Origin: Lasioglossum baleicum
Taxonomy: Eukaryota; Arthropoda; Insecta; Hymenoptera; Halictidae
DNA length: 64,000 nucleotides
Assembly: GCF_051020765.1 (NCBI RefSeq)
Contig: NC_134932.1
Span: 4,774,001-4,838,000 of the forward strand
Reading direction: 5' to 3'
Under the pieces are notes generated by a model, which was not told the DNA's origin, made no database searches, and saw only the letters and a list, made by a program, of their open reading frames with translations. The stretch's first letter is position 1, and each line of letters begins with the position of its first letter. Below are positions 36,734-49,814 of the stretch, piece after piece. Both the position numbers and the translations under genes were made by a program.

Positions 36734-37187
36734 TAGGGTAAACTGCACAATGATTGGCATTATTGATTGGAAATATTTTAAGGTTCACATAAGTCATCTG
36801 ATTCAACTCTTCCTTTTGTGGTGAATCTTCCTCTTGTGTAAATTTGAAATAATTAATTTTTGTTTACTTAAGAGAAGATCTTTATATGATGTACATGGTG
36901 GAACAATCATCTTGAATACGATCTTTGGCTTCTTTCTTTCTACTGCAGCTTTTTCTAAACACACAAATAGATAAAACAAATTAAAAATGCTAACAGCTTC
37001 AAGTAATGACTAGGAAATTCTCGTCACATATAAGAATATGACTGATTTGCACAAGTAGGTAAATAAATAGTACATACAACGATTGACTCTCTGATGTCCA
37101 TTGCAATGATTGGCACCTTAATATTTGCCGTTTAAATCAAAAGTGCCAATAACTAGTGTTGTGCCATCAATAATACAGTTTACTCTA
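36734..37187. mobile_element. Inverted-repeat element with TAGGGTAAACTG ends
   Basis: The left end TAGGGTAAACTGCACAATGA and the right end, read in reverse, TAGAGTAAACTGTATTATTG are inverted copies, each with TA outermost; TTATTGATTGG on the left is echoed by TTATTGATGGC on the right. The interior (about 430 bp) is AT-rich and has no transposase. Inferred to be a non-autonomous DNA element with a TA target. Confidence 0.55.
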
Positions 37188-38512
37188 GCTAACGGTAGGA
37201 ATTGGCTACTAGAAGATTGAAATTCAGGTGAAACATTTGTAAACCATTCAGAAATTCAATCACCTTTTCAATTTCATAGTTTTCCGGATACAGTTTTACG
37301 AGCCACAAGTGCTCCAATGTCTGCAGTCCAGAAATACTAAACTCGATGAACGATGTTGCTCATTACGTTAATCGTACCGTGCCACGCATGCAACAAGCCG
37401 TTGCATCATAAAGAATAATGCAGGATACATCAAACCCGTGTGTTCGCCGGCGTTACATAAGTATTTTAGAAATTAAACAATGATTTACACGTTGTATCGT
37501 AAAAATGTCCCCAACGTTAATCATCGAGGACCTCAATCCCGACTTCCACCGCGGGCCGAAGACAAAGGATTCGCAACTGAATGGATGAAAGGAAGACATA
37601 CCGATATTAACCTATTCAAACATGAAATATGAATACTTCACGCTAATAAGGGGACACGACCGCCATTAGTCGCGGAACTGTTGCGCCGGGGTAGAACGGA
37701 CTTAATCGCGACCGAACTGAAAAGCGCGTTCACTTGTAAATCTTCAGCTCGTCCTCCCCGAATGAAAGCGATCCTGGCCTCTGGAGGCCATGTTTTATGG
37801 CGAAGCAGGTTTATGGTTTAATTTTCTACTGATTTGTTCACCGCTATGCAGAGCACAATGGCCAGGAAAGTGGAAAGCGCGAAACTGGACCATTTGCATC
37901 AGTTTCATTAGAAGAAAAACAATTTTCATTATTTATTCTCAGGTTCAGAACACAAGACAATACCTTTCGCAACTGGAGACTTTTATGCGGATCCCCATTT
38001 ACATGATTTTTGGTTACAGCGACCAAGAGTGGCCATTTTCGGCGACCATTTATCCGCAGGAGGCAAAATGCAACATAGCAGAAGGCTCACAACGATTTTA
38101 CCGTTACTGAAAAATCGTACGCGTTAAAACTGCGAGATACGTTGATTGTAAAGTCTCCGGGTGCAATAAATAATACGTAATTGCCGGAGCCCCGTCGATG
38201 GCCTCCCCACGCGCGGAATACGAATTGCTCGTCAAACCGATATTAATTCTCGCGGCAGATACCTTCGACACTGCGTGATAGCTGATAATAACGGTGATTA
38301 CATTGGCCACCGACGAGCGACGTCACTTTTCTCTCACGGTGAGAAAAATGGTAAAAATAGCCCTGTCCTTTGGAAGCGGGGCACGCCGCGACTCCCAAAT
38401 CTCTTCGCAAAACAGTTAACCGGGAATTCGGATAAAAAATTGTGGGATCTCACTCGAGATTTTTCTAACCTTTTACCGTTTTATATTTCACCCTGCCAAT
38501 TTCTTCATAAAT
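37188..38512. other. No gene seen
   Basis: AT-rich in the first 300 bases, then mixed. The 106-codon plus frame at 37790-38110 has no recognisable domain. Confidence 0.45.
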
Positions 38513-38530
38513 TCATAAAAATCCGCAGTT
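38513..38530. mobile_element. Solo end of the GACTGCGGAT MITE family
   Basis: CATAAAAATCCGCAGTT followed by TA matches the right terminus of the full copies (one change). No left partner is visible nearby. Confidence 0.5.
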
Positions 38531-40691
38531 TAGCCGAATTCGCAATAGGTTTGAAACAAAATCGAAAGAGCAATTTACGCAGGAAAGACAGACAAATAAA
38601 CAGACATGGTTGTCCGAAGTGTCGGCCGGCATAAAAACAAATTGCGCACGGTTTAATAGACAGCGAACATTATGCAGGGTATACAGACCGAGGTGGAACG
38701 ATATGGGATAATGAAGTTTGCACACAGAAACTGTCCGTGCCGCGAACTTTCTTTTTCAGCTCTAAATGATTAGCATTCTTTCGTTTGGGGATCGTTACTC
38801 AAACAGGATCCCTCTCGGCCGTTAAACGAGGCATCCATGTTTCTTAAGCTGCCAACACCTTCGAACACCTGCGTGCCCGACGATTGATTTCCACGTGGCA
38901 ATCAACTTGTTAGATCGGCTTTTCGAGATACACGGGATCGAAATGTGTCGCACGTTTTCGACGATTTTTCACGCGGCGTTCTAATGATCGTGCCGGGCAC
39001 GGCCGCCGCGGCGCGGCGGAACGAACGGCAACTTGTTCCTCGAGATTGATGATCGAACCGTGCCAGAACACGTGGAAAATAATTATCGTTAATGAGACAA
39101 ACAACTCATTACTCGTCTCTCGGTCGCGGGTAACGTAACTCCAGCTTATTACCTACTTTGTGCTTTCATCAGCGCGCTAATAATGCGCTTCGGAATTCCG
39201 CGTTTTATACCCGGTCGTTTCGGTGGAAAACGGAGCAAACAGAATGTTGCATACTCTATTAACAGGCTCGTTACATTCAGCGTAACATTCAGATGTTTTG
39301 TACGAACCAAGCAGGTTTTAATTATCGATGTGATTGGTGAATAGATCTGGGATAAAATTGGTCGTATGAACATTGAAAATTGAGATTTATTTTTTTTTAT
39401 TGAGCCCCACTGAAACCTATTATAGGTTTATTTCAGCTTTAACAATTATACAGTATGCTGACAGTTAGTGTACAATGACAGACTTAATAATCGCTGGAGA
39501 TGTAGATTGCACACGTTTAAAAATAGCGATGGTAAAATACACACAACTCTTCTAAAGCACAAAGCTACATTTTACCACGTTTTTATTAGCTTGCTTTCTT
39601 GTTTGTCTGTTTGTTTGTTTGTTTGTTTGTCTGTTCGGTACAAATTTTGCAATTGGTTTTTTAAATATACACTAGTAGACTTTCTAGTAGACTTTCTAGT
39701 AGACTTTCTGTGCGCGTAAAGTTCGGAGATGAAGTAGTCTAAACAGAAGCCCGAGTGAATCCTGTCGTAAATTTGTATTACGAGGCCGCCCACGGCCGGC
39801 GCGGCGCGTCGCGAAGGCTGCGAATCGGTGTGGCACGATTAAAAGAGCGCAGGCAGAATAAGATTTCGACGGGTAGGTATAGTCGTGCTCGGTGTAATTA
39901 TATATGGGAAGTGACGAGTTCCCGATTCGCCGCGAGCTCTCGGCCACGGTTCGGCATCCATCAACGTCGCGCGGCCGGGCATCGGGGCCCCGGAATGCAA
40001 GAGGAATCGGTGTCCATCGATAATAACCGTCCCACGATCGGCAACGACGTGAAAAGGTCTCCTTTACCGCTAATAACGTCTTATTAGCACGGCGACGGTG
40101 ACACATGAAGGATGACCGTAATAAGGCCCTTTACGTTTTAACGTGACAAATTGCGATTGCGCATGCCGCTAGTCGAACGTCCGGCTAGAGAAAGCTCCTT
40201 AGGCCGCCTTCAGCGTTTAGGACACCTTCCAGCCATCGTCGTTCTTAACCTATATCGCCTACGTTCGATGCCGACACTGTGTTCGCGTTCCCGTGTTCGA
40301 GCACGAGTCGCGTCGCGTTACGATTTTAGCGATGCGAAACCTGATAGGAATTATACCGGCAGTGACACACTGTTAATCGCTCCATTGTGCCGCCCAGTCG
40401 CCGGTATTACGTGACTGATTAATACGGTCTCGTTAGAATCGGAGAAAAACCGCGGCCTGTCGCCTGGCTGTCGATAAAACACGCTGGAAGCTGCCGACGC
40501 CCTTGGACGGAGTTTATTGTCATCGTGGAGTGCGTGGGACACACGAGAAACCGGTAGAAAAGACAAGATTTTTATGCTAAAAAATTCATTACGAGGGTCG
40601 AACGAAAGTCATTGAATTTTTGCATTTCTGTTTGTGGGTAAACGCAATGCAATTTACGCATGGAAATTGTTTTTTATCGGTTAGAGCATTA
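38531..40691. other. No gene seen; TTTG microsatellite, 12-bp minisatellite
   Basis: A (TTTG)n run lies at about 39599-39632. The unit CTAGTAGACTTT is repeated three times without change at 39672-39707. 39780-40080 is CpG-rich with overlapping frames on both strands. TACGAGGGTCGAACGAAAGT at 40590 resembles a Tc1/mariner-type terminus but has no partner. Confidence 0.5.
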
Positions 40692-40712
40692 GACTGCGGA
40701 TATTTATGAAAA
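40692..40712. mobile_element. Solo end of the GACTGCGGAT MITE family
   Basis: GACTGCGGATATTTATG directly after TA matches the left terminus of the full copies. No right partner is visible. Confidence 0.55.
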
Positions 40713-42845
40713 CGGAAAATTTTCTGCGGTTTTGTGTTTTTAATAAGTTTACTGGGTCGATAGTAATATAGTATACAGCGCATTCCTTATAGCGTATCGC
40801 GCAGAATGGATTACTAATCGTCGAAAGTACTTCACCGGCAAAAACCGTGACACGGGGCAGCTGCATCATCTACTTCCCGGTGGCGTCGAAACAAAGAGCT
40901 CGTTGTCCGGCGATTATTTGCTCTCAAATATTGCTGCTTCACACTCGGCACTCAAACCCTTCATATCTCGCCACGGAGACAGCGTGCTTCTCTTGTGCTG
41001 GCCACAAGCACGCCGTTCTCATCGTCTTTATTTCTTGTCCTCCTCCTTTTCATCTGTGATAAAGGCGCGTCACGTCTTCGGTACATCTTGTCCGAGGCTT
41101 CCGTGTGGTCTGCTTGTTATTCCGCGCGTCGGCCGCCTGTCAAATTTACTGGTTTCTGGGAAATACAACGGTGTTACTGGGACGGCCCCTTGGAAATTTA
41201 TCTTCTGCCTGGCTGATCAATTTTTCGCACATCGACTCGGTAATCTTTCATCCCAAGCGTCAACATTTTGGGTTTAAACCAATATTGTTGCAAAATTAGA
41301 CTTGTGTACACATTCAAATATGCTTATTCCGTGAAATAAATTGCTCTGGATCTAAGAAGTGTTCTCCAACGCGCACCACGCTAATGCGCTCGCTCTGCGC
41401 TCGGATCGTTAGCCGATTAATCAGTGTTGCGGCATCGTTGACGAGTGATTTCGAAGGGGATCGGCCTGTATAAATTTCCCATCCAGGAAGACACCGCCCG
41501 TATAAATATCCCGTTCGATACGGGGTGGGGGGCCTCAGCGGCAGCAACGAGCCGTGAAATGACCGTTCGACGAAACACGCGGCGTTCAGTCGCATAAATT
41601 AATGTTCGCTCGCGCAGTCGATCGCTACTAAACGCCGCGAAAGTTCATACGTATCTCGGGGCTTTCGTTCGCCGAGGAGGAGGAGGCATGGTATCGTCAA
41701 ACGAAACAAATGACCGCGCCATGCGGGGCCGGATCGCGATGCGAAAACGGTACCCTAACTGCTCTCGCCTAGGCTCCCAACGGCGCCGCCAGCCAGCGTG
41801 AGATACGGAGTTACGGGAGTCGTTCTCCCTTACATCGTTATCATTTTTCCCATTAGAATTGACGTATCAAAGCCGCGGTGCGTTCGGTCCCCGTCCCAGC
41901 CCGGTGAGATATGGGTCTCGTTAGGGGTGGCTGGACACGGCCGAGACCGCCACGCAATTACCGATTTCATGCTACCGTTAATACATCATAAAATCCGTAA
42001 TAAAGCCCCGGCTAAAACCGCAATTACGCCGCGGCCGCGCTACGGCGGTGTTACACGGGTGTCGCAACCCCCAGAGCGCGTTACAACGATCGCGGCAAGC
42101 CGTTCGGCGATCGTCCACAATGAGCCGTAACTCTTGTTACGATGCTAAACGGGAAAATCAATTAAAACCGATGAGATCGGCCGCGTCGTTAAACTGTTAA
42201 TCTACGCCGCCCCACTTCGCTGCGAAATCGTTCGAAGCCGATCGGTCGGAGATTATTTCTAGACCTCTTTCCGTCTGCCCGGCATTGAACGACGATTTAA
42301 CTTTCTTTGTCAATAATGTTTACACAATATTTAGAAAGGCGTAATTCGTTCATTTATGGGAGCAAGAGAATGCACATTACGTTATACAGAGTTTTTCTAT
42401 CTTGATCACCGTGTACACTGATTCTGTCGCAAGAAAATGTTCTCGACGATTACAAATCGTATCCGAAACGGCATCATATTCCAGCAACAGTGTTCTCGCA
42501 GCAAGTACTGCGTGTTTGTAAAAAATGCGTCTGGTCTGCGCAGCGCAGGGTCTTTTCCGCTTGATAAGGAATTTTACAGATGCACGTGGCAAATACGGAG
42601 AACAGAGAGAGTCACGTGAATTTACCACGGCGCTCGACGTGTTGAGTACTGTAAACAGATCGTAAAACCGGGATTTTGCAATTGTAATTCGTACATGCTT
42701 CTCGATTTCCGTGTGATCCGATCGTGATTTCTGGTTCTACGGTGGCTGTGTAAGAATTTCTTGCCGGGTTCGTGTGAGAGCCTCGAAAGGATTGTTCAGC
42801 GAATGATCTCATTGGAATCCTTAAATGTCTTTGAGCAGTTACTTT
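40713..42845. other. No gene seen
   Basis: Mixed composition; 41640-42130 is CpG-rich. Several overlapping frames of 60-125 codons around 40850-41300 lie in all three plus-strand frames at once, which argues against any one being real. Confidence 0.45.
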
Positions 42846-42870
42846 TTAACCCTTTGAGTGCAAAGCAGGG
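42846..42870. mobile_element. piggyBac-like end (TTAA-CCCTTTGAGTG)
   Basis: TTAA followed by CCCTTTGAGTGCAAAG resembles the target plus terminal repeat of piggyBac-type elements in insects. I did not find the opposite end, so this may be a solo remnant or chance. Confidence 0.3.
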
Positions 42871-45800
42871 AATCTCTTATCCTTCGTCTGAATACGGGTT
42901 GTCTCGGAGCGAATAGCACAGCGGTTGGACAGAGAGAGAGAGAGTGTACAATGAAAGATCAAATTCATTGGTCTCGACAGAGTGTGTCCAGCCCGTTTGT
43001 TTCTAATTAATTACGAAATCGGAGAAGAGTGGCGTAGCTCGTGACCCTGGAATTTTCACGGGAAACGCATTAAATCGCGTAGCTCCTTTCCGATTCATAG
43101 GACACGTCCCGCCAGCGTGCTTCCGGATCCGCATAAGGTGTTAAAGCAAGAAAACACCTGCGCGCCTCCGAATCGGCTTAACGAGTTTGCGCGGGAGCAC
43201 GCGGTAAAATGCAAATCGGCTGGTGGCCGGGTTGCTCCGTTTCATCTACGTCTTCATTCGTCATTCGTCGATCGTCCCATCGTCTGCCGAATGAAATTCC
43301 AAGTCAGTTTAGCGCGTCCACTTTTTTCGCACTTCTGTAAACGACGCCGCTGAAGCCGAGGCGAAGGGAAATCCGGCCGAGGAGCGTTCCCTTTTCCGTT
43401 CGCGTCGCTGCGCGACAAATACAACGTTCGTATCGCGATTTTTTCGCGGTCGCGGCGCGAAACATTCGCCGGACAATGTTCGGCGAGCTGGCCACGCACG
43501 TTCATTTGCAACTGGAGCGAATAATAAAATGGTGAACGGTCGATACGTGGATCGAATCGCATGAGGCTGCGCCGTAATCGACTTTAACGCGACGACGAGA
43601 CCGGCAACTTCCGAGTCGGATTCGATGCGCGCGAGGCTTTCGTGGTACGTGGCCACGAAAATAAAGGAATAAAAGAGAAATGTCATCGAACGACCGGATA
43701 AGAGGCCGTATAAGGCAGTGGCGGGTGTTGTAAATGTAAATGGAGGTGGCCACCGCCCTGTAAGGCCACGCGCCTGTCATCGAGACTGCTCATTTTGTCC
43801 CTTCTCCGTTCCCCTCGATCTTCTTCTCTTCGTCTTTCTCTTTCTCTCTCGCACGATCTCGCATCCTCTTCCCTTCCACAGATTTTTTTGCTCCGTCGCT
43901 TTTTCTATCCCCCGCCGCTGCTTCCGAGAGAAAACCTCCTAAAGGATCACGTGCCCTCGGACGATCATCGATCTCTCCGACGACCGAGAGTAAATTGACT
44001 TTACGCATCCCTCGCCGGAAGACTAGATACTCCGGTTCCGAGGAGAGCCGAGTGACTTTATCAATCGGGGAACAAGGCCACGAGTGGAATCTCGATCGTG
44101 ACTGCAATCTCTCATTCGACCGTTTCTTTATAAAAAGAGAAAATCCGCGAATGTTCAACCCGAAGTAAAAATTTCGACAACTCCGAGAGGCAAATTCTGT
44201 GCGATTTGACACGGTGCGGTTCTCGGTACCTGTTTCCCGGAGGCCGATCTCGCAACAATGCAGGTCCGATCGAAGCTTGAAATCGCCAGGACCGTTAGTA
44301 TCTCCCGACTCTCTTCGAAACGTCGCGCGTTGGAGCGAAGGCATCGCGAAGGGTCTGCGCGGCGCGGCGGTAAAAGTTACGAGAGAAAACGCGTGGCGGA
44401 ACGAAACCGCCGATACACGGTACCGTCCTCCGCAGTACGCCGCGCCGCGGTAAGAGGTTCTGAAAATGTCCGATCACGATGCACGATAGCCCAACGCGTA
44501 CGGAACGTTAAAAGCCGGTTTTACGGTTATTGCCCACCGGTGCGGACGTTTTTTCCCCGTCCCTCGATCCCTCCCCGCGTTCACCGGGTGTCCGGGCGTT
44601 TTATTTTTCGTTTTCTGAAACGTCCGAGCGTGCCGGGGGTCAGAGTTCCACACGGTAGCGGGGGCCCCGGCCCGCGAAACTATTAGTTTCTTGATTAAAG
44701 CCTCAGTTAATGCACTATGACCTCCCTAACTTCCTATCTTTATAGTTATCTTAGACTCGCGCGTGTCCGTGGCTATCCGCGCGCCTTACGCGCGAACGGA
44801 CGCGCCATTACAGCCGCATAATTCTCGGCTTGGAAATTGTCGTGGGCCTCGATTAATAGTTTTTCCTTTTTCCGCCGCATACGATTGCCAATACCTAGCA
44901 GAGACTCCCCAACGCCGACTCGCTTTTACGAAGGGTGAGTTCTGCCGAGCTGTAAATTCACGCGATTCCAGCATGCTGTCCAACGCTTCGGGATGAACAT
45001 ACAGGCCTCGGAAGTGCAATTAATTATTTACTGCTGCTCAGGCGGACCTTGTTAGCGTTTTAGGAAAGTTGTAACCGAACGTTATGCTCTTATGCTGCGT
45101 ACCAGTCTTAAGATTTCGAACGTTTCAAGACACAGTCTCGTCTATGAGATTTTATTCAACCCATGCGGCAAGTAGAATCGTCCAATGTTGATCAGACAAT
45201 TTTTCCCCCGACCTGACACGACACCACTAACCTCAGCTTACAAATTCCTCCAATCAATGCCTTCGCGCGGAACGCATGAAAACACTCGTAAACAATTTTA
45301 CCACGTTTCTCACTCGCACAGGTAAATTAATAGATTTGCATTCGATTAGCGCCAGCATCACGCAGTTTATTAATAGCCGTCGAGGTAGAAAAACTGCGTC
45401 GGGAATGGATCTATTCTTATGTCCAGCCGGGATTGTTCTATTCCCAAGTCTATCAAATGATCGATTTTCATTTGAACATTCCATCAGTATGCGCAAGATA
45501 GACAGGTTTTCGAAAGTGCACGTCCATCAAGCGTAACGAGCTCCGCGCCACTAATAGAACGCGAACATTTTTGCCCATTCATCCGCACGCTTCTTTCTTT
45601 TCTTCTTCGTAACCGCGGACGATCGAGACCACTTTTCCTACCAATAATACTTCGGCCATCGGCTGCACCGGTACTTTTTCGTCTTTTTTTTGCAACTGGT
45701 TTTCGCGCGTGCGTACCGTTTCTATGGCGTATTGTAAAGGGGGATAGAATGTACACGGTGGCACCGGTGCCGATTGCAATTGGCACAAGGCTGCGTGTGC

Positions 45801-48800
45801 GTTTTACTTGCTCTCGGCCATGGTAAAAGTATTGAAGGCACCGCCGGCACGCGGCCGTTCGTACGCTTTTCATTACCATTCCGATCGCGCCGCGTGATCG
45901 AACGCCGTCGATCCTCGATCATCGTCCCGCAGATTTTCGATTGTCCATTTACTCGCATTACATCACTCCCGACCACCTTTTCGACGATTTATTCCGAGTC
46001 GAAACAGTGCAGCGATGCTCCTTCTATCGTTTAACCAAAAAGTGACCATTCAAAATGACCAGAGTAAAATGAAATCTTTGATTAACGGAGAACTTTTAAC
46101 CACAACGGAGAAAGATCGATAAGAACACAGAAGAATTCAGAAGTCGCCAGAGGAACATTTAATGCGGAATTCAACGGGAAAGAAAAATGTAACCTTGCCT
46201 GTTCAAGCGCTTTAAAGTCAAACGTAAATCGAGGAAAGAGTTGTCGATTGACTGGCATCGATTCAGTCGAGATAAGGGATTGAAACGGGTACACCCACGC
46301 GTATAGAAAAGCGTACTGTTCGTGACAAAGCGGTCGAGCACACAGGCGACAGGATATCAGGTCGTGGGGGGAATAAATACCGGTCGTACATTTCCGGAAC
46401 GTTAATTATACACATCCACGGGTGGCTCGATATATATATACATATATATCTGGAGGCCCGTTTCGCTTTATTACTACGATATCAAGGCGCGAAATTATTC
46501 CACGTCAATTAGCGTGATTTAGAATGTAGCGACGTGGACGTAGCTAGGCGACGCGAACCCGATACGAAATTTACGACAGGTGTCCGCGAGAATGATAGCC
46601 TTGATACGACATTTACATTTCCTCCGATCGAGAATTTGCATAGAGCTACCGGCGAAGCCGAGGTTAATCTGTGATTATCGATTCCCGATGTCTTTATTAT
46701 TATATGTCGCACGTGTCAAGGCGAGTAGTTTGTTGTGGCGGGGCCGCGAATAATGCACGAACGTTTGCGTAATGATTTGTCGCCGGCGAGTAATTCGGTT
46801 TCGAGCGTGGTCTGGGATCGAGTTGTTATTCTAACGAGAATTCTAACGGAGAAATTGCCAGATCGTTTATATTTTGTCGGGGAGCATTTCAGGAGATGTA
46901 CAGAATTCGTGAAAAATTCGAGACGATGTTCCGAATCCCTCCTTCGATGTTCCGAATGTTCGAAATCAGTGATTAGATCCCTACAATTCCGATCGATTGC
47001 AATTTTTGAAAAAATTTCTTTTCACATCCTGCAGTAAACCAATAGCTCTAGCTTCCCAAAAAATCGGATGATACAATATGAAAAAAGTTATCGTCTTTTT
47101 TAGTAACTGTACGTAAAATGTAATAAAATCTTGAATTTGGAAACAAAATGGGAAAGAACTTATACGCACACGTAATAATAATAACTAAATTGGATCGTTA
47201 CGCAAATGAAAAATCGCGTACCATTGCTGCTTGCATTTCCAGCTCGCATCGGTGTGAATAAATGCAACAGGAACGCAGTTCGTGTGTGGCCCAGCAAAGT
47301 TAGAATTACTGAACTTGCTGCGCCGCCGGTCAGTGCATCCGAGACAATGTGCGGACAGCGTCCGGGCGTCACGATATCAATTAAGTAGAGAAAACTGTTT
47401 AAGCGGGTCCGGCGACGGCTGATTATAAGCCGTGATACATAATGATAGCCAAGCTAATACGCCTAACGCAACGTAACGCGCGGAATTACAGGCTTGCTCG
47501 GGTGCATAGCATAGGTGTCGCGTGTAATACGGTTGCACCGCCCCGGGGAAACGAAACGTCGCAGATCGGCGCCAGTGAAAAGGTGTGTATATGTAGGGTA
47601 GTTCGCAAAAGGAATAAAGAACGCTTGTGCGCGAGAGAGTTGCACGGATAGAATCCAAGCAATTTAAATGCTCATCCCGGGGAACGTTCCAATCCAATCT
47701 GCTCGCGGCCGAGAACCACCCCGCCCATTCGTGTCTCGCTTCTCGTCGGCGCGATAATAATTCAGGCTGGGGCAAGGCAATCGCCGCGGCCACTGTAAAC
47801 ACAGTCATTACGCCGGTATTTAGATGATACACCGCCGGCATCCGCGGCCCGAGATCATGCGTACTTCGATGCACTTCTGATTGGACGGACTGACACACCG
47901 GGGTACGTTGTCTCAACGGGGGACAATCGTTGTCGATCAAGGGGTTGATAAATCAACAATTTCCGAGTCGATCGCAGTTTCGGTGATGTTTCCAGGATGC
48001 TGGGCCGACAGTAAAAGTGTTAATTGCTTTAACTATCCTGCGGATTTTCGTGCAAATTACCAATTTTGCAAGCATTCGATGAAAATCGATTTGCACAATC
48101 CAGTCAAAAAGAATTTCTCGATAAAGATTGCTGTAGTATTTCGAATTTTAGAATTTTATTGTAATTTTTTAATGACCATCTATTTAGAGATTGTTTGATC
48201 GTTTTTGGTTCGTCGGGTTCGTAAGCCACGTCGAACAGTTTTAGGTCTGCGAGCCACTTAAGCTTATGAAGTGTTCGTCCTCCTTTTTCGGCGGTAACGA
48301 GCAGACTGATAGGGCGGTAGCTGTAAGGTATTACAGAAGGAGCGGGTCGATAGGTTAGCGTTAATCTAATTAATCTTTACGAGTGTAATTAGCTTGCGAT
48401 TGGTCCCCCCCGTCGAATCACGGAAACCGTATGTTACGTTACCCGGTGAGTCGACCGTTCTTTTATCTTCACGAGTAGCGAGTACACGGGTATCCCATTT
48501 CGAGGCAGTTTGGTGATCGCCGGCTATACTTTTTCGCTAAGTCGCGATATCCTTTTTGTAATTGCACTTAATACGCGCGGATCCACGGCGCGGCGTGAAA
48601 CCGTATCGACTTTGATCCTCTGAAACCACTACTATCTTTCAATATGCTAATTGACTAAACATTAATAACATCTTTAATGAAATAAATCTATTCTGCACTC
48701 TAGTGTCTACGAAAACATGAAAACAAGAACATGAAAACAAGATTCCAGTAACACGAGAGTCTCAATTATACATCAATGAAATTCTCCATCCCCTAAACAT

Positions 48801-49615
48801 TAAACACGCGCAAAATAAAATATCTCACACCTTGAACAGTCTGTGTGTACAATATCTCCAGTTTATTTAGATGCAGGCAGATCGAAAATCCCCAGCTCCA
48901 GAAGGCAGTATCGTTAACCGGGCTAATCTCCCCGACGCGTTCCCGAGATTTTTTAATTAGCGGTGCGCGATAATCGAGGTGGATGGGTCCGCGGCGAGTA
49001 ACACCTGACTTAAATTGCGTCGATCCATTAGCGTGGCGGTCAGGTTGAACCGTCCGGGGAATTGATAGTGTCGCCACGTGACTGTTCGAGGGGACAAAAA
49101 CGATCAGGCGTTTACCGCTTTGGTGGTTCTCGCGTTTTATGGGGTCCCCGGGCGCAGATAAACGCTCGCCGCTTTCGTCGCCGTTCGCGCTAATGCGAGG
49201 AGAGCCTCTCTTTTCGGTTCGCGTGTTTCGAATAGCTGCCTCGGCTTTTTTCGCGTATATCAACGGCCCCGGATGCACACGTGGCCGGTGCGTTTGAATT
49301 ACATTTATTGCGGCCGGGATAATCGGGCACGTCCCGCGAAACCTGTACACATACATACGTACGTACGTTATGACGAAGACTCCGGGACGCGAAGATGGAA
49401 CCCTCGTAAACTTTTACGGGCGTTTAATCTTCGGGAGCAATTAATTTTACGCGGTCCGGCCGAAGGTCGCTTTCTGTCGTTCTGGAATTCGTGCACCGAC
49501 CAATTCGAGTCATTTTTTACGGCTCGACAATGTTGACGAACTCTGAATAAATCTTTAACAAATTATCATTATCGACTAGACCTCCCCAACGTCAGTCGGT
49601 AGACAGTCAAAAGTA
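42871..49615. other. No gene seen; long CpG-rich and AT-rich mosaic
   Basis: A short (GA)n lies at 42934-42948. 43370-44680 is strongly CpG-rich and has frames of 102-184 codons on both strands with Arg/Ser/Pro-rich composition; none has a domain. (TA/CATA) repeats lie near 46428-46450. The minus frames 47377-47940 and 48793-49356 (187 codons each) also match nothing I know. CGTA/CATA repeats lie near 49349-49370. No splice-consistent gene could be built. Confidence 0.4.
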
Positions 49616-49814
49616 GACTGCGGAACTTTATGCAAAATAAAAATTGTATGCATCAACAGCAACAAACAAGGTCCAAGTAATGATTTCTTTCACATTCTTT
49701 AATAATGTTCATAAGCTGTAACTCATACATTGATATTCTTAAATTTTTTTAATCTGTCCACTGTTTTAAATTACGGCTACCCATTTCTGTCACAAATGCA
49801 TAAAATCCGCAGTC
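49616..49814. mobile_element. GACTGCGGAT-family MITE, full copy B
   Basis: A 199-bp element with GACTGCGGAACTTTATGC at the left and GCATAAAATCCGCAGTC at the right, flanked on both sides by TA. It is collinear with 21384-21580; shared interior landmarks include CAAAATAAAAA, TTCTTAAAT/TCCTTAAAT and CCACTG-TTTAAATT. The interior differs by many substitutions, so the copies are not recent relatives. No ORF. Confidence 0.85.

Noticed and set aside
40590..40640. TACGAGGGTCGAACGAAAGT as a Tc1/mariner terminus
   Set aside because: No inverted partner found; kept only as a note.
43790..44344. 184-codon frame on the minus strand with Glu/Lys/Arg-rich end
   Set aside because: The charged tail comes from a CT-rich tract (43800-43880), and overlapping frames exist on the other strand.
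47377..47940. 187-codon minus-strand frame
   Set aside because: No family resemblance; overlapping plus- and minus-strand frames of 60-69 codons show that the region is simply stop-poor.
48793..49356. 187-codon minus-strand frame
   Set aside because: Same situation: CpG-rich, no domain, no sign of exon structure.
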